A program made the position numbers and the translations under genes. Below the pieces are notes generated by a model. It did not search any database, was not told the origin of the DNA, and was given only the letters and a program-made list of their open reading frames with translations. From NCBI GenBank assembly GCA_045533485.1, contig JAZSHX010000007.1, forward strand, positions 1-42,089: DNA of 42,089 nucleotides, in the 5' to 3' direction. This document shows, piece after piece, positions 17,714-25,080 of this stretch. This stretch comes from Scatosoma sp045533485. GTDB lineage: Bacteria; Bacillota; Clostridia; Christensenellales; Borkfalkiaceae. The number at the start of each line of letters is the position of its first letter. The first letter of the stretch is position 1.

Positions 17714-19222
17714 TTAGCTTTCTGTCAACGGGAAGTCCACAAAAAACGTACTGCCTTCTCCCACACGGCTCTCCACACCGAAATGCAAATCGTGCCGCAC
17801 GAGCACGGCTTTTACGATGGACAACCCCAACCCCGTACCGCGCACGGGCCGTTTGTGCGTTTCCGCCGAACGGTAATATCTATCCCAAATGGTTTCCAAC
17901 TCTTCTTCCTTGATCCCTTTCCCCGTATCCCTTACAGAGAAACGGAAAGTGCGCTCGTCCAGCATTTTCAAGCCAACGTACACCTTTTTATCTTCGCCCG
18001 TATAGTTAACCGCATTGCCTATCAAATTGTACAATACCTGCCCGATTTTCAGCTCGTCCACGTCCGCAAGCAATCCGTCTTGAATATCCGTTTCAAACAC
18101 GTAATTTCGCTCGTCTTGAAAGTAGGCAAACCTTTCCAAAACTTCCTGCAAATACGCGCTCATATCCACCGTTTGCACTTCCAGCTCTTGAATACCCGAG
18201 CGTAGCTTCGATAAATCCAAAAGGTCGGTCACAAGCGATGCCAAACGATCGGCTTCGTCAATGATAACCTGCGCGTGCTTGTCGCGTTTTTCCTTCACGT
18301 CCCCTGAAATTTCCATAATCATCGCCGCATACGCCTTCACCATTGTAAGCGGCGTTTTGAAATCGTGCGAAACGTTGGCAATCAACTGCTTTTGCAGCGC
18401 GTCCATTTTCGACAGCTCCGCCCGCGCGAAGTCCAGCGTCCACGCAAGCTCGGAAAGCTCGCGGCTATACACAGCGCCGCCGAAACGCACGTTGAAATCG
18501 CCGGCCGCAAGCTGTTTCGCCTTTTGCGTCATGTCGGCAATCGGCTTTACTGTCCACGCCGCCAACACCGAACTAATCGCAAGCGCGAGAAGTGACAAAA
18601 TCAACGCCACACTCACCATACGCACGACGATTTGCTGGAACGCAGTTTGAATAAACTCCAACGATTTTTCCACGTAAATATAATGCGCATTTTCGCCGCT
18701 GGCAAACAGCGTAATTTGCGCGCCGTACACGTACGCGTTCTCGCTTTCGTAAATCACGTACCCTTTTTGCCCGTTTTTTTGCAATTGTCCTTTCAGCTCT
18801 TCCAGCTGCGCCGAATAATCGTCCGGCTCCGTCGTTGCACCTGCAATAAAATCGGGAATGTACGGATGCACGACGATACCGCCCAAATCCAAAACAAAAA
18901 TATTTGCGTCATACCGCGAAGCAAGATACCGCACGTACTCACTGCGATTGTCTTGATACGAAGTCGGCGTTTCCGAAACGATATCCATGTAAATATACAG
19001 TCTTTGTTCTTCCAGCTCTTTTCGCACTTCTTCCTTATAGGTACGCGAAACCGACATATATAAAGCCACGGAAACGGTCACGATCAAACCGATAGATAAA
19101 ATAGACAAAATCAGCCAAAGCACGACGTAAAAGCTGACGCCGCGTTTGCCGCGCCGCTTATCCCACAAGCCCAAGCCTGCGTTTACGCCTTTTCTCCTTT
19201 GCTTTTGCTGTTGTTTATCCAT
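17714..19222 (-). CDS. Sensor histidine kinase
   Basis: A 502-residue membrane kinase. One helix near 35-55, an extracellular sensor region of about 130 residues, a second helix near 200-220, then HAMP (TVKPIADMTQKAKQLAAGDFNVRF), the phosphoacceptor block NVSHDFKTPLTMVKAY (His286), and the ATPase domain: N box NLIGNAVNYT, G1 DTGKGI, G2 GTGLGLSIV. It phosphorylates the regulator encoded just upstream (gap 49 nt). The start at 19222 is preferred, with GGAG 6 nt upstream; a longer reading lacks an SD. The stimulus is unknown. Confidence 0.92.
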   Translation of the reverse strand: MDKQQQKQRRKGVNAGLGLWDKRRGKRGVSFYVVLWLILSILSIGLIVTVSVALYMSVSRTYKEEVRKELEEQRLYIYMDIVSETPTSYQDNRSEYVRYLASRYDANIFVLDLGGIVVHPYIPDFIAGATTEPDDYSAQLEELKGQLQKNGQKGYVIYESENAYVYGAQITLFASGENAHYIYVEKSLEFIQTAFQQIVVRMVSVALILSLLALAISSVLAAWTVKPIADMTQKAKQLAAGDFNVRFGGAVYSRELSELAWTLDFARAELSKMDALQKQLIANVSHDFKTPLTMVKAYAAMIMEISGDVKEKRDKHAQVIIDEADRLASLVTDLLDLSKLRSGIQELEVQTVDMSAYLQEVLERFAYFQDERNYVFETDIQDGLLADVDELKIGQVLYNLIGNAVNYTGEDKKVYVGLKMLDERTFRFSVRDTGKGIKEEELETIWDRYYRSAETHKRPVRGTGLGLSIVKAVLVRHDLHFGVESRVGEGSTFFVDFPLTES

Positions 19223-19271
19223 TTCGTTCTCCACCGTTTGCAATACGCAACTTGCCGTCACGTGTTATTTT

Positions 19272-19934
19272 TTACGCTTCAAACTTGTACCCAAGCCCCC
19301 GAAGCGTCACGATAAACTTACGGTATTCCTTCAAGTTCCCGCGTATCATTTTGATATGCGTATCCACCGTGCGGTCGTCGCCGTAGAAATCAAAGCCCCA
19401 CACGTCGTAAAGCAGCTTTTCTCTCGTCAACGCGATACCGTTGTTTTGCACGAGATAGAATAAAAGCTCGTATTCCTTGGGCGTCAGCTCCACCTTTTCG
19501 CCGTCCACGTACACGTTTCTGCCGACAACGTCAATTTCCAGCCCTTCAAACACGTATGTAGAAGTGTTCGCCGCGTGCGTTCTTCTTTTGGTGACCGCGT
19601 GAATACGCGCCATCACTTCCTTGGGCGAAAACGGTTTGGTCACGTAATCGTCCACCCCCAGCTCAAACGCAAACAGCTTATCATATTCTTCCGAACGCGC
19701 CGACAGCATAATCACGGGGATATCCTTGGTCTTTTTAATTTCTTTCACCGCAGAAAACCCGTCCAAATGCGGCATCATCACGTCCATAAGCAGCAAATCG
19801 AAATCCTGCTCACGGCACATTTTCACGGCCTTCATACCGTCTTCCGCGTCAAACGCTTCGTGTCCTTCAAATTCCAAATATTCACGGAGCACTCCGCGAA
19901 TCATTTCTTCGTCGTCCACAATCAAAACTTTCAT
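19272..19934 (-). CDS. OmpR/PhoB-family response regulator
   Basis: A 220-residue two-domain regulator. Receiver: DDEE acidic pocket at 7-10, phosphorylated Asp51 in LLLMDVMMPHLDG, the S/T switch in IMLSAR and Lys in VTKPFSP. C-terminal winged helix: LTPKEYELLFYLVQNNG, VWGFDFYGDDRTVDTHIKMIRGNL, ending TLRGLGYKFEA. First gene of a pair with the kinase. The start at 19934 has GGAGG 8 nt upstream. Its regulon is unknown. Confidence 0.93.
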   Translation of the reverse strand: MKVLIVDDEEMIRGVLREYLEFEGHEAFDAEDGMKAVKMCREQDFDLLLMDVMMPHLDGFSAVKEIKKTKDIPVIMLSARSEEYDKLFAFELGVDDYVTKPFSPKEVMARIHAVTKRRTHAANTSTYVFEGLEIDVVGRNVYVDGEKVELTPKEYELLFYLVQNNGIALTREKLLYDVWGFDFYGDDRTVDTHIKMIRGNLKEYRKFIVTLRGLGYKFEA

Positions 19935-20056
19935 TTGTTTTACCTCCGTACTTTTGCGCTCTGCGCTCACATTGATAGACGTATATATTTTATATATACC
20001 CCAAGCCGAACCCTTTATAACGCCGCAAAAAGCTGCAAAATCCGTCTTATGCGTAT

Positions 20057-20085
20057 ATTATAGCATATATTTTTTCTCTTGTCAA
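20057..20085 (-). promoter_or_regulatory. Consensus promoter of the two-component operon
   Basis: Minus strand: TTGACA (20085-20080), 17 bp, TATAAT (20062-20057). A leader of about 115 nt follows, with A/T palindromic sequence near 19981-20000 (GTATATATTTTATATATAC). Confidence 0.8.
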
Positions 20086-20139
20086 ATACACACACTTATC
20101 TTCTTTTTCGCATATACTGTAAATAGAGAGGTATTGTCT

Positions 20140-20469
20140 ATGCAACTGACTTTTTCTATGCTGCGGACAAAAGAAGTGATCAACGTACAAGACGGCAGAA
20201 AGCTTGGCAAGGTATGCGACGTGGTTTTGTGCCACCCCGAAAACAAATGGGTGGGCATCGTAGCCCCCAACGGTAGAAGCTGGAACCCCAAGAAAAACGG
20301 CTTATTTATCGATTTTAAGCATATCGTCAAAATCGGTGAAGACGTCATTTTGGTCAATGTCGGTTCCGCGCAAACCGGCCGCAAAAAAACGCCGCCGCCC
20401 TGTCCGCCTTCATGCGAGCCCGAACGCCCCTGTTCTTCAACGCCGCGCAACTACGACGAGTTTGAATAA
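20140..20469 (+). CDS. YlmC/YmxH-family sporulation-associated protein
   Basis: A 109-residue PRC-barrel-like protein: MLRTKEVINVQDGRKLGKVCDVVL and the following beta-strands are the YlmC/YmxH core (to about 76). A tail rich in Pro, Cys and Arg (KKTPPPCPPSCEPERPC) is extra. Members of this family sit in or near spore gene clusters in Clostridia and Bacilli, as here next to sigG. The ATG at 20140 has GAGAGG 7-8 nt upstream. Molecular role not known. Confidence 0.8.
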   Translation: MQLTFSMLRTKEVINVQDGRKLGKVCDVVLCHPENKWVGIVAPNGRSWNPKKNGLFIDFKHIVKIGEDVILVNVGSAQTGRKKTPPPCPPSCEPERPCSSTPRNYDEFE

Positions 20470-20482
20470 CACGCTTTTACAA

Positions 20483-20504
20483 TTCAACGCATACCTGCCC
20501 CCTT
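20483..20504 (-). repeat. Dispersed motif, copy 4 (intergenic, 22 bp)
   Basis: Between the ylmC-type gene and sigG, read on the minus strand, opposite to both: AAGGGGGCAGGTATGC followed by GTTGAA. The only non-coding copy. Confidence 0.85.
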
Positions 20505-20524
20505 GTCTTGATAAATTTTACCGC

Positions 20525-20554
20525 GTATAAATTTTTAAAAACTTGCGCATACTC
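20525..20554 (+). promoter_or_regulatory. Candidate sigma-G (or sigma-F) promoter of sigG
   Basis: GTATA (20525-20529), an 18-bp gap, CATACTC (20548-20554). This fits the Bacillus sigma-G pattern (GHATR, about 18 bp, CATnnTA) at all -35 positions and 6 of 7 at -10. It lies about 60 nt before the sigG ATG, as expected for autoregulation. No good sigma-A promoter is visible here. Confidence 0.5.
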
Positions 20555-20613
20555 TTTACACCTGCTACATAGCGCAGCGTGCCTTTCCGCCCCTGCGTTC
20601 AAGGAGGTAAGAT

Positions 20614-21381
20614 ATGCAAAAAGTAGAAATTTGCGGCGTAAACACGGCAGGACTTCCCAAGCTCACCGCCAAGGAAAGCGAAGAATTGATGCTACGGCTG
20701 AAAAACGGAGATAGACAAGCAAGGGAAACGTTCATCGTGGGCAATATGCGGCTCGTGCTTTCGCTCGTCAAACGCTTTCGCATCAAAAATTTAGGCGTCG
20801 ACGACGTATTTCAAGCAGGGTGCGTAGGGCTTATCAAGGCAATCGACGGCTTTGATATCAGCGTCGGCGTCAAATTTTCCACTTACGCCGTGCCCATGAT
20901 TATCGGCGAAATCAAAAGGTATTTGCGCGACGGCAATTCCCTGCGCGTATCCAGAAGCATTCGCGATATGGCGTATAAGGTGTTGCAAGCACGCGAACAA
21001 ATCGAAGCAGGCGACGAAGAAGCGACCATTCCGCGCATCGCACAACAACTTGGGGTTGCCGAACGCGAAGTCGTGTACGCGCTTGACGCCATCTCCGACC
21101 CCGTATCCTTGTACGAGCCCGTGTATAATAAGGCAGGCGACACCCTGCTGCTTATGGACCAGCTTTGCGACGAAAAAAACACGGACGAAATTTGGACGGA
21201 GCACGTCGCCTTAACGGAAGCGATGGAAAAATTAGGCGAACGCGAAAAGCGCATTTTATTCTTGCGTTATTACGAAGGGAAAACGCAAACGGAAATCTCC
21301 CAAGAAGTCGGCATTTCCCAAGCGCAAGTTTCCCGTTTGGAAAAAAACGCACTCAACAACATCCGCTTTAACATTTCCTAA
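20614..21381 (+). CDS. sigG: RNA polymerase sporulation sigma factor SigG
   Basis: A 255-residue sigma-70 family factor with the diagnostic SigG N-terminus KVEICGVNT, region 2 (VDDVFQAGCVGLIKAIDGFD, FSTYAVPMIIGEIKRYLRDG), region 3 and region 4 (TQTEISQEVGISQAQVSRLEKNAL). It directs late forespore transcription. SD AAGGAGG. In Bacillus and most Clostridia sigG follows spoIIGA-sigE; here it precedes them, with a minus-strand gene between. Confidence 0.95.
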   Translation: MQKVEICGVNTAGLPKLTAKESEELMLRLKNGDRQARETFIVGNMRLVLSLVKRFRIKNLGVDDVFQAGCVGLIKAIDGFDISVGVKFSTYAVPMIIGEIKRYLRDGNSLRVSRSIRDMAYKVLQAREQIEAGDEEATIPRIAQQLGVAEREVVYALDAISDPVSLYEPVYNKAGDTLLLMDQLCDEKNTDEIWTEHVALTEAMEKLGEREKRILFLRYYEGKTQTEISQEVGISQAQVSRLEKNALNNIRFNIS

Positions 21382-21444
21382 TTGTTTCCCACACCTATTT
21401 CCTTTTCACTCCACAACTCACAACTCCTAACTCCCGACTAACAA

Positions 21445-21474
21445 AAAACTCCCCTGCCAAAGCAAGGGAGTTTT
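21445..21474 (+). terminator. Bidirectional terminator between sigG and a convergent gene
   Basis: AAAACTCCC (21445-21453) pairs with GGGAGTTTT (21466-21474) around a 12-nt loop that can pair further. T-runs follow on both strands, serving sigG (+) and the membrane-protein gene (-). Confidence 0.8.
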
Positions 21475-21490
21475 ATTATCGTAAATAATT

Positions 21491-22282
21491 TTAGAAATTG
21501 TAAGGGCTTGCCGTACCTGCCGTTGCATAAGCCGCGGAATACGGGAACGCGCCCATTTGACCGTTTGCATTTGCTTGGGGCATCATATAGCCGTAGGGGT
21601 ACATACCCATGCCGTAAAATCCGGGGAACATATTTGCGTATGCGTAGGGATTTACAATGAACGGCGCGGACGTATATGCAGGGGAATACGAATATTCCAA
21701 CAAATACTTCGCCAAATATTTTTTCACCTTGTTCGGGCGTTTTACGTGTTCCATTCTAAATTCGCCTGCCGTTGCCATACCCATCGAAATGCAAACCGTA
21801 CCGTAGCGGAAAAATTTACCTTTCACCGATTGTTGTACGTACACGGACATACCGGGCGTAAAAATGAAACGCTTATTTTCTACCATACCGGAGAACACTT
21901 TACCGTTTTCGTTAACGATTACATTCCCTTCTAAACGATACCGCGTTTGTTTCGCGTTATGTACAAGCACCCAAACAGTAATTAACGAAATAGCAACCCA
22001 TACCGCCGATACAATCGTCAATATTGTTCCCAAAGCGCCGTTTACACCTTCAAGTACGTTTACAAGCAAGCTATCAACTGCCGTTTCGGTTTCAACGGTC
22101 GCACCCGTTACCCCCCCACGCAGTTTTTTAATCCAAGCATCTAATCTTTCCGCAAATAAACTTTCGCCCATCAAATACAAATAAGCTGGAATTCCAATGC
22201 CAAGGATTAAGAACGCCAATAAAGAAAATGCACTCCAACCGCTGCGCTTAATGATAAGCGATTGCTTTTTATCTTCTTTCAT
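21491..22282 (-). CDS. Membrane protein, PH-like domain and Tyr/Gly/Met-rich tail
   Basis: 263 residues, not recognised as a named family. Helix 1 about 16-37, an external segment of about 50 residues, helix 2 about 85-108, then a cytoplasmic region with a bacterial PH-like pattern (TRYRLEGNVIVNENGKVFSGMVENKRFIF...). The last 60 residues are low-complexity: YAYANMFPGFYGMGMYPYGYMMPQANANGQMG. Strong expression is likely: full-consensus promoter at 22361-22389 and GGAGG 7 nt before ATG. It separates sigG from spoIIGA, on the opposite strand. A role in sporulation or envelope cannot be shown. Confidence 0.6.
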   Translation of the reverse strand: MKEDKKQSLIIKRSGWSAFSLLAFLILGIGIPAYLYLMGESLFAERLDAWIKKLRGGVTGATVETETAVDSLLVNVLEGVNGALGTILTIVSAVWVAISLITVWVLVHNAKQTRYRLEGNVIVNENGKVFSGMVENKRFIFTPGMSVYVQQSVKGKFFRYGTVCISMGMATAGEFRMEHVKRPNKVKKYLAKYLLEYSYSPAYTSAPFIVNPYAYANMFPGFYGMGMYPYGYMMPQANANGQMGAFPYSAAYATAGTASPYNF

Positions 22283-22360
22283 TGTGCAACCTCCACGAAC
22301 AAAGAGTTTTACTCACCATCAAAATATAATTCTCGCGACATTATACTCTATGATATAATT

Positions 22361-22389
22361 ATTATAATCTACTTTTATGTAATTGTCAA
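22361..22389 (-). promoter_or_regulatory. Consensus promoter of the PH-like membrane protein
   Basis: Minus strand: TTGACA (22389-22384), 17 bp, TATAAT (22366-22361). Further TATAAT-like boxes lie downstream (near 22341-22346 and 22353-22358). Leader about 70 nt. Confidence 0.75.
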
Positions 22390-22414
22390 GTAAATTACGA
22401 AAAATACTTGTAAA

Positions 22415-22496
22415 TTTTTTGCATTTTTTTGCTTTTTTCCTCCGTGCCGTTTTTTTGACAAATCACACGCGTTTTTTTACGTTTTTTTGCTTTTTT
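22415..22496. other. Phased T-tracts, predicted curved DNA upstream of spoIIGA
   Basis: T6-T7 runs at 22415-22420, 22424-22430, 22433-22438, 22450-22456, 22472-22478, 22482-22488 and 22491-22496, with centres about 9-10 bp apart within each group. Such phasing bends DNA. The rest of the 22283-22647 gap holds the two promoters; the 64-residue Phe-rich reading here is an artefact of the T-runs. Confidence 0.5.
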
Positions 22497-22573
22497 GCCC
22501 CTTTCGCCGTTAAGGCATTCTTTCCCTTTTATGTAAAGGCGTTCCGACAAAAAAATATGCGTTTTTACAAAAC

Positions 22574-22608
22574 TTGATTTTTTATTTTTTGAAAAATCGT
22601 GCTATAAT
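22574..22608 (+). promoter_or_regulatory. Candidate Spo0A-type promoter of spoIIGA
   Basis: TTGATT (22574-22579) and TATAAT (22603-22608) are 23 bp apart. The B. subtilis spoIIG promoter is known for sigma-A boxes with an over-long 22-bp gap that needs Spo0A~P. Two 0A-box-like sites on the minus strand lie upstream: TGTCGGA at 22543-22549 and TGTCAAA at 22454-22460, each 6/7 to TGTCGAA. Inference by analogy. Confidence 0.45.
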
Positions 22609-22647
22609 GCACGCAAACGCTTTGAGCAAAAGGATTACAGCGATTAT

Positions 22648-23523
22648 ATGGTCGTTTATGTAGAATATGTTTTTTTGGAAAATTTTGTGCTGGACTTTAC
22701 GCTTTTGACGCTTTCTTTATGCTCCGCAAAAGTCAAAACCGCAAAGAAAAATTTGCTGTTTTCCGCGCTTTTGGGTGCAGCGTTCGCACTGCTTTTTCCC
22801 CTGCTTTCCCTGCCCTTTTTTTGCGAAAGTTTGCTCAAATTTACCATCGGTTTTGTGCTTTGTTTTTTCGCCTATCCGCACATAAAAACCAAAAAACAAC
22901 GGAGCCGGTACGCGTTTATTTGCTTTTTCTTTTTTTGTTTTTCCTTTGCTTTTGCAGGCGCACTCTTTGCCGTATCGTATATGGCTTCACAAAATGCAAA
23001 AAGCTACGCAATAGAAAAATTGCCCTTTTCTATGGTCTTTGCCGTTTTTGTGTTTCTATGTCTTTTCTCTTTTCGCGCCGTACAAAAGCTGTATCAAAAA
23101 AAGCGTGTTTTATCTCATACCTATTCCTGCGCAATCCCTTATAACAAAAGGGTTGTAGCCGTTTTAGGTTTTTTAGACAGCGGCAACAAGGCGACCAAAA
23201 ACGGCGTGCCCGTTTGCTTTATTTCCCCCGTATCCGCCTACGAAATTTGGCAGGAAGATTTTTTATTCTTTGAACAAAAAACCGAAAAAGCTACGTTTGA
23301 TTGCACTGCTGAAAACGAAAAATACGGGGGGCAGGTATGCGATCAAATCACCATCCAAACGCTTGGGGGTGAAAAAATGCTTTTTGTTCGCTTGGGAGAG
23401 TTACACGTGAAACTTGATAACGGGTGCGTAAAAAAGCAGGTATATTTTGCCGTTTCGCCGCATATCTTATCACAGGATTACGATTTGTTATTACCTGCGG
23501 ATATTTTAGAAGATATCGTTTAA
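22648..23523 (+). CDS. spoIIGA: Sigma-E processing peptidase SpoIIGA
   Basis: A 291-residue membrane aspartic protease that cleaves pro-sigma-E at the septum. Five N-terminal helices (to about 150) precede a soluble domain with the catalytic-type motif GFLDSGNKATKNGVPV (Asp near 176), as in SpoIIGA where D-S-G-N is diagnostic. sigE follows 57 nt downstream, the conserved pairing. SD is poor (AAAGG 14 nt before ATG). It contains the only plus-strand copy of the 14-bp motif (23327-23340), read as GGQVC. Confidence 0.9.
   Translation: MVVYVEYVFLENFVLDFTLLTLSLCSAKVKTAKKNLLFSALLGAAFALLFPLLSLPFFCESLLKFTIGFVLCFFAYPHIKTKKQRSRYAFICFFFFCFSFAFAGALFAVSYMASQNAKSYAIEKLPFSMVFAVFVFLCLFSFRAVQKLYQKKRVLSHTYSCAIPYNKRVVAVLGFLDSGNKATKNGVPVCFISPVSAYEIWQEDFLFFEQKTEKATFDCTAENEKYGGQVCDQITIQTLGGEKMLFVRLGELHVKLDNGCVKKQVYFAVSPHILSQDYDLLLPADILEDIV
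23327..23340 (+). repeat. Dispersed 14-bp motif, copy 5 (in spoIIGA)
   Basis: GGGGGCAGGTATGC on the plus strand, with one more G before it. Codon phase GGG GGG CAG GTA TGC (Gly-Gly-Gln-Val-Cys), different from the other copies. Confidence 0.85.
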
Positions 23524-23580
23524 AAAATAGACCTTTTTTGCATAATTTTGCCGTTTTTTGGCGTAAAATAGGAGAAAAAT

Positions 23581-24306
23581 ATGAAATTCGTGGAAATTTT
23601 GAAAGTGTTTTTGCAAAAATTTTGCGGTACTTGCGACAGCGCAACCGTCGATTACGTTTGCGGAAACGGCGAAGCGTTGCCCTTGCCTTTGAGTGCGGAA
23701 GAAGAACAAAATTCCTTGCGCCTTTTGTTGCACGGCGAAGAGCAAGAACGGGGCGACGCCAAGGCACGGCTTATCCAGCACAATTTGCGTTTGGTTGTGT
23801 ACATATCCAAAAAATTCGATAATACGGGCGTAGACAGCGACGATTTGATTTCCATCGGCACAATCGGCTTAATCAAAGCCATTCATTCGTTCAATCCCGA
23901 AAAAAATATCAAGCTTGCCACCTACGCATCGCGTTGCATTGAGAACGAAATTTTGATGTATCTTAGGCGCACGGCGCGGTTGAAAAGCGAAGTGTCGTTC
24001 GATGAGCCGCTCAACACAGATTTTGAAGGAAACGAACTGCTCCTTTCCGACGTTTTAGGCACTTCCGCCGATACCGTGTACGGAAGCATTGAATCGAAGG
24101 CAGAAAAGGAACAGCTGACGGAAGCGTTGAAAAAACTGACGGACAGAGAACGAAAAATCATGTTTTTGCGCTTTGGGCTTGGCGGCGAAGAAGAAATGAC
24201 GCAAAAGGACGTTGCCGACCTTTTGGGCATTTCGCAAAGCTATATTTCTCGCCTTGAAAAGAAAATTATTTCACGGCTGAAAAAAGAAATCACAAAAATG
24301 GGCTAA
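23581..24306 (+). CDS. sigE: RNA polymerase sporulation sigma factor SigE (pro-form)
   Basis: A 241-residue sigma factor with an N-terminal pro-sequence (MKFVEILKVFLQKF..., about 25-28 residues, amphipathic) and the conserved GEALPLPLS after it. Region 2 is LISIGTIGLIKAIHSFNPEKNIKLATYASRCIENEILMYLRR; region 4 is EEEMTQKDVADLLGISQSYISRLEKKI. These match SigE closely, and the adjacent processing protease supports it. It controls early mother-cell genes. SD AGGAG 6 nt before ATG. Confidence 0.95.
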   Translation: MKFVEILKVFLQKFCGTCDSATVDYVCGNGEALPLPLSAEEEQNSLRLLLHGEEQERGDAKARLIQHNLRLVVYISKKFDNTGVDSDDLISIGTIGLIKAIHSFNPEKNIKLATYASRCIENEILMYLRRTARLKSEVSFDEPLNTDFEGNELLLSDVLGTSADTVYGSIESKAEKEQLTEALKKLTDRERKIMFLRFGLGGEEEMTQKDVADLLGISQSYISRLEKKIISRLKKEITKMG

Positions 24307-24311
24307 ACAAA

Positions 24312-24339
24312 ACCCCGTGCGTTTTTAAGCGCACGGGGT
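24312..24339 (+). terminator. Bidirectional terminator between sigE and the LRR lipoprotein
   Basis: ACCCCGTGCG (24312-24321) pairs with CGCACGGGGT (24330-24339), 8-nt loop. GAATTTTAT follows on the plus strand; TTTTGTTT follows on the minus strand. Confidence 0.85.
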
Positions 24340-24354
24340 GAATTTTATATAATT

Positions 24355-25044
24355 TTACGAACGCGTCCAGCCGTCGCGGAAATAATAGACGCGTAAATAT
24401 TTCGCCGCCGTTGCAGGGTTAGATAAATCTTCCGCGGAAACGGCTTTGTTGCCGCTTGTCCAACCGCTTGTTTGCGCAAAGGTAACGGACGCAACGTTGC
24501 GGCTGTTATCAATCACGCGCGCGCCGATATAGCAAACGCCGCTTCCAAAGGTGATGCTTGTCAAGCCGCTGCATTCCGCAAACGCACGCCGCCCCACCGT
24601 TTTCACACTGTCAGGGAGCGTGATTTGTATAAGCAACTTGCAGTTTTCAAAGGCACTGCCGCCGATCGCTTGTAAATTTTTTGAAAGCTGTATTTTTTGC
24701 AAACGCGTACAATAATAAAACGCCGAAAAGCCGATGCTTTCCACCGTGTCGGGCAAGGTGACGCTGATAACGGGGCGAAGCGCAAACGCGTCGTTGTCGA
24801 TACGCGTTACGGGTACGCCTTGGTAGCTTTCCTGCACGACCACCGTCGTTTCTTCGCCGTTATAGCCCACTACGCTTGCCGATTGTCTGTCCTGCGATAA
24901 AGCGTACACCACGCCTTTTTGTTCTTGCTCCGTTTGCGAATTTGGCAACACGCTTGCCACCAGCTCACACGCGCTACACGCAATTACGCTTACTACCGCG
25001 CAAATGCAGGCGCATATCGCTTTCCATTTTCGTTGTGCTTTCAT
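24355..25044 (-). CDS. BspA-like leucine-rich-repeat lipoprotein
   Basis: 229 residues. Signal peptide ending in CSAC (lipobox Cys26), then LRR_5 (BspA/TpLRR) repeats: ITRIDNDAFALRPVISVTLPDTVESIGFSAFYYCTRLQKIQLSKNLQAIGGSAFENCKLLIQITLP in outline, with the AF..C..L..I.LP rhythm of 23 residues. Predicted to be anchored outside the cell, with a binding role. It follows the Pr6Pr-like gene by 36 nt and likely shares its transcript. SD AAGGAG 7 nt before ATG. Confidence 0.8.
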   Translation of the reverse strand: MKAQRKWKAICACICAVVSVIACSACELVASVLPNSQTEQEQKGVVYALSQDRQSASVVGYNGEETTVVVQESYQGVPVTRIDNDAFALRPVISVTLPDTVESIGFSAFYYCTRLQKIQLSKNLQAIGGSAFENCKLLIQITLPDSVKTVGRRAFAECSGLTSITFGSGVCYIGARVIDNSRNVASVTFAQTSGWTSGNKAVSAEDLSNPATAAKYLRVYYFRDGWTRS

Positions 25045-25080
25045 AGAAACACTCCTTTCTTTCCCTTTTCTATGATAGTA

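Noticed and set aside
22383..22577. 64-residue Phe-rich frame
   Set aside because: Product of phased T-tracts in an intergenic promoter region.
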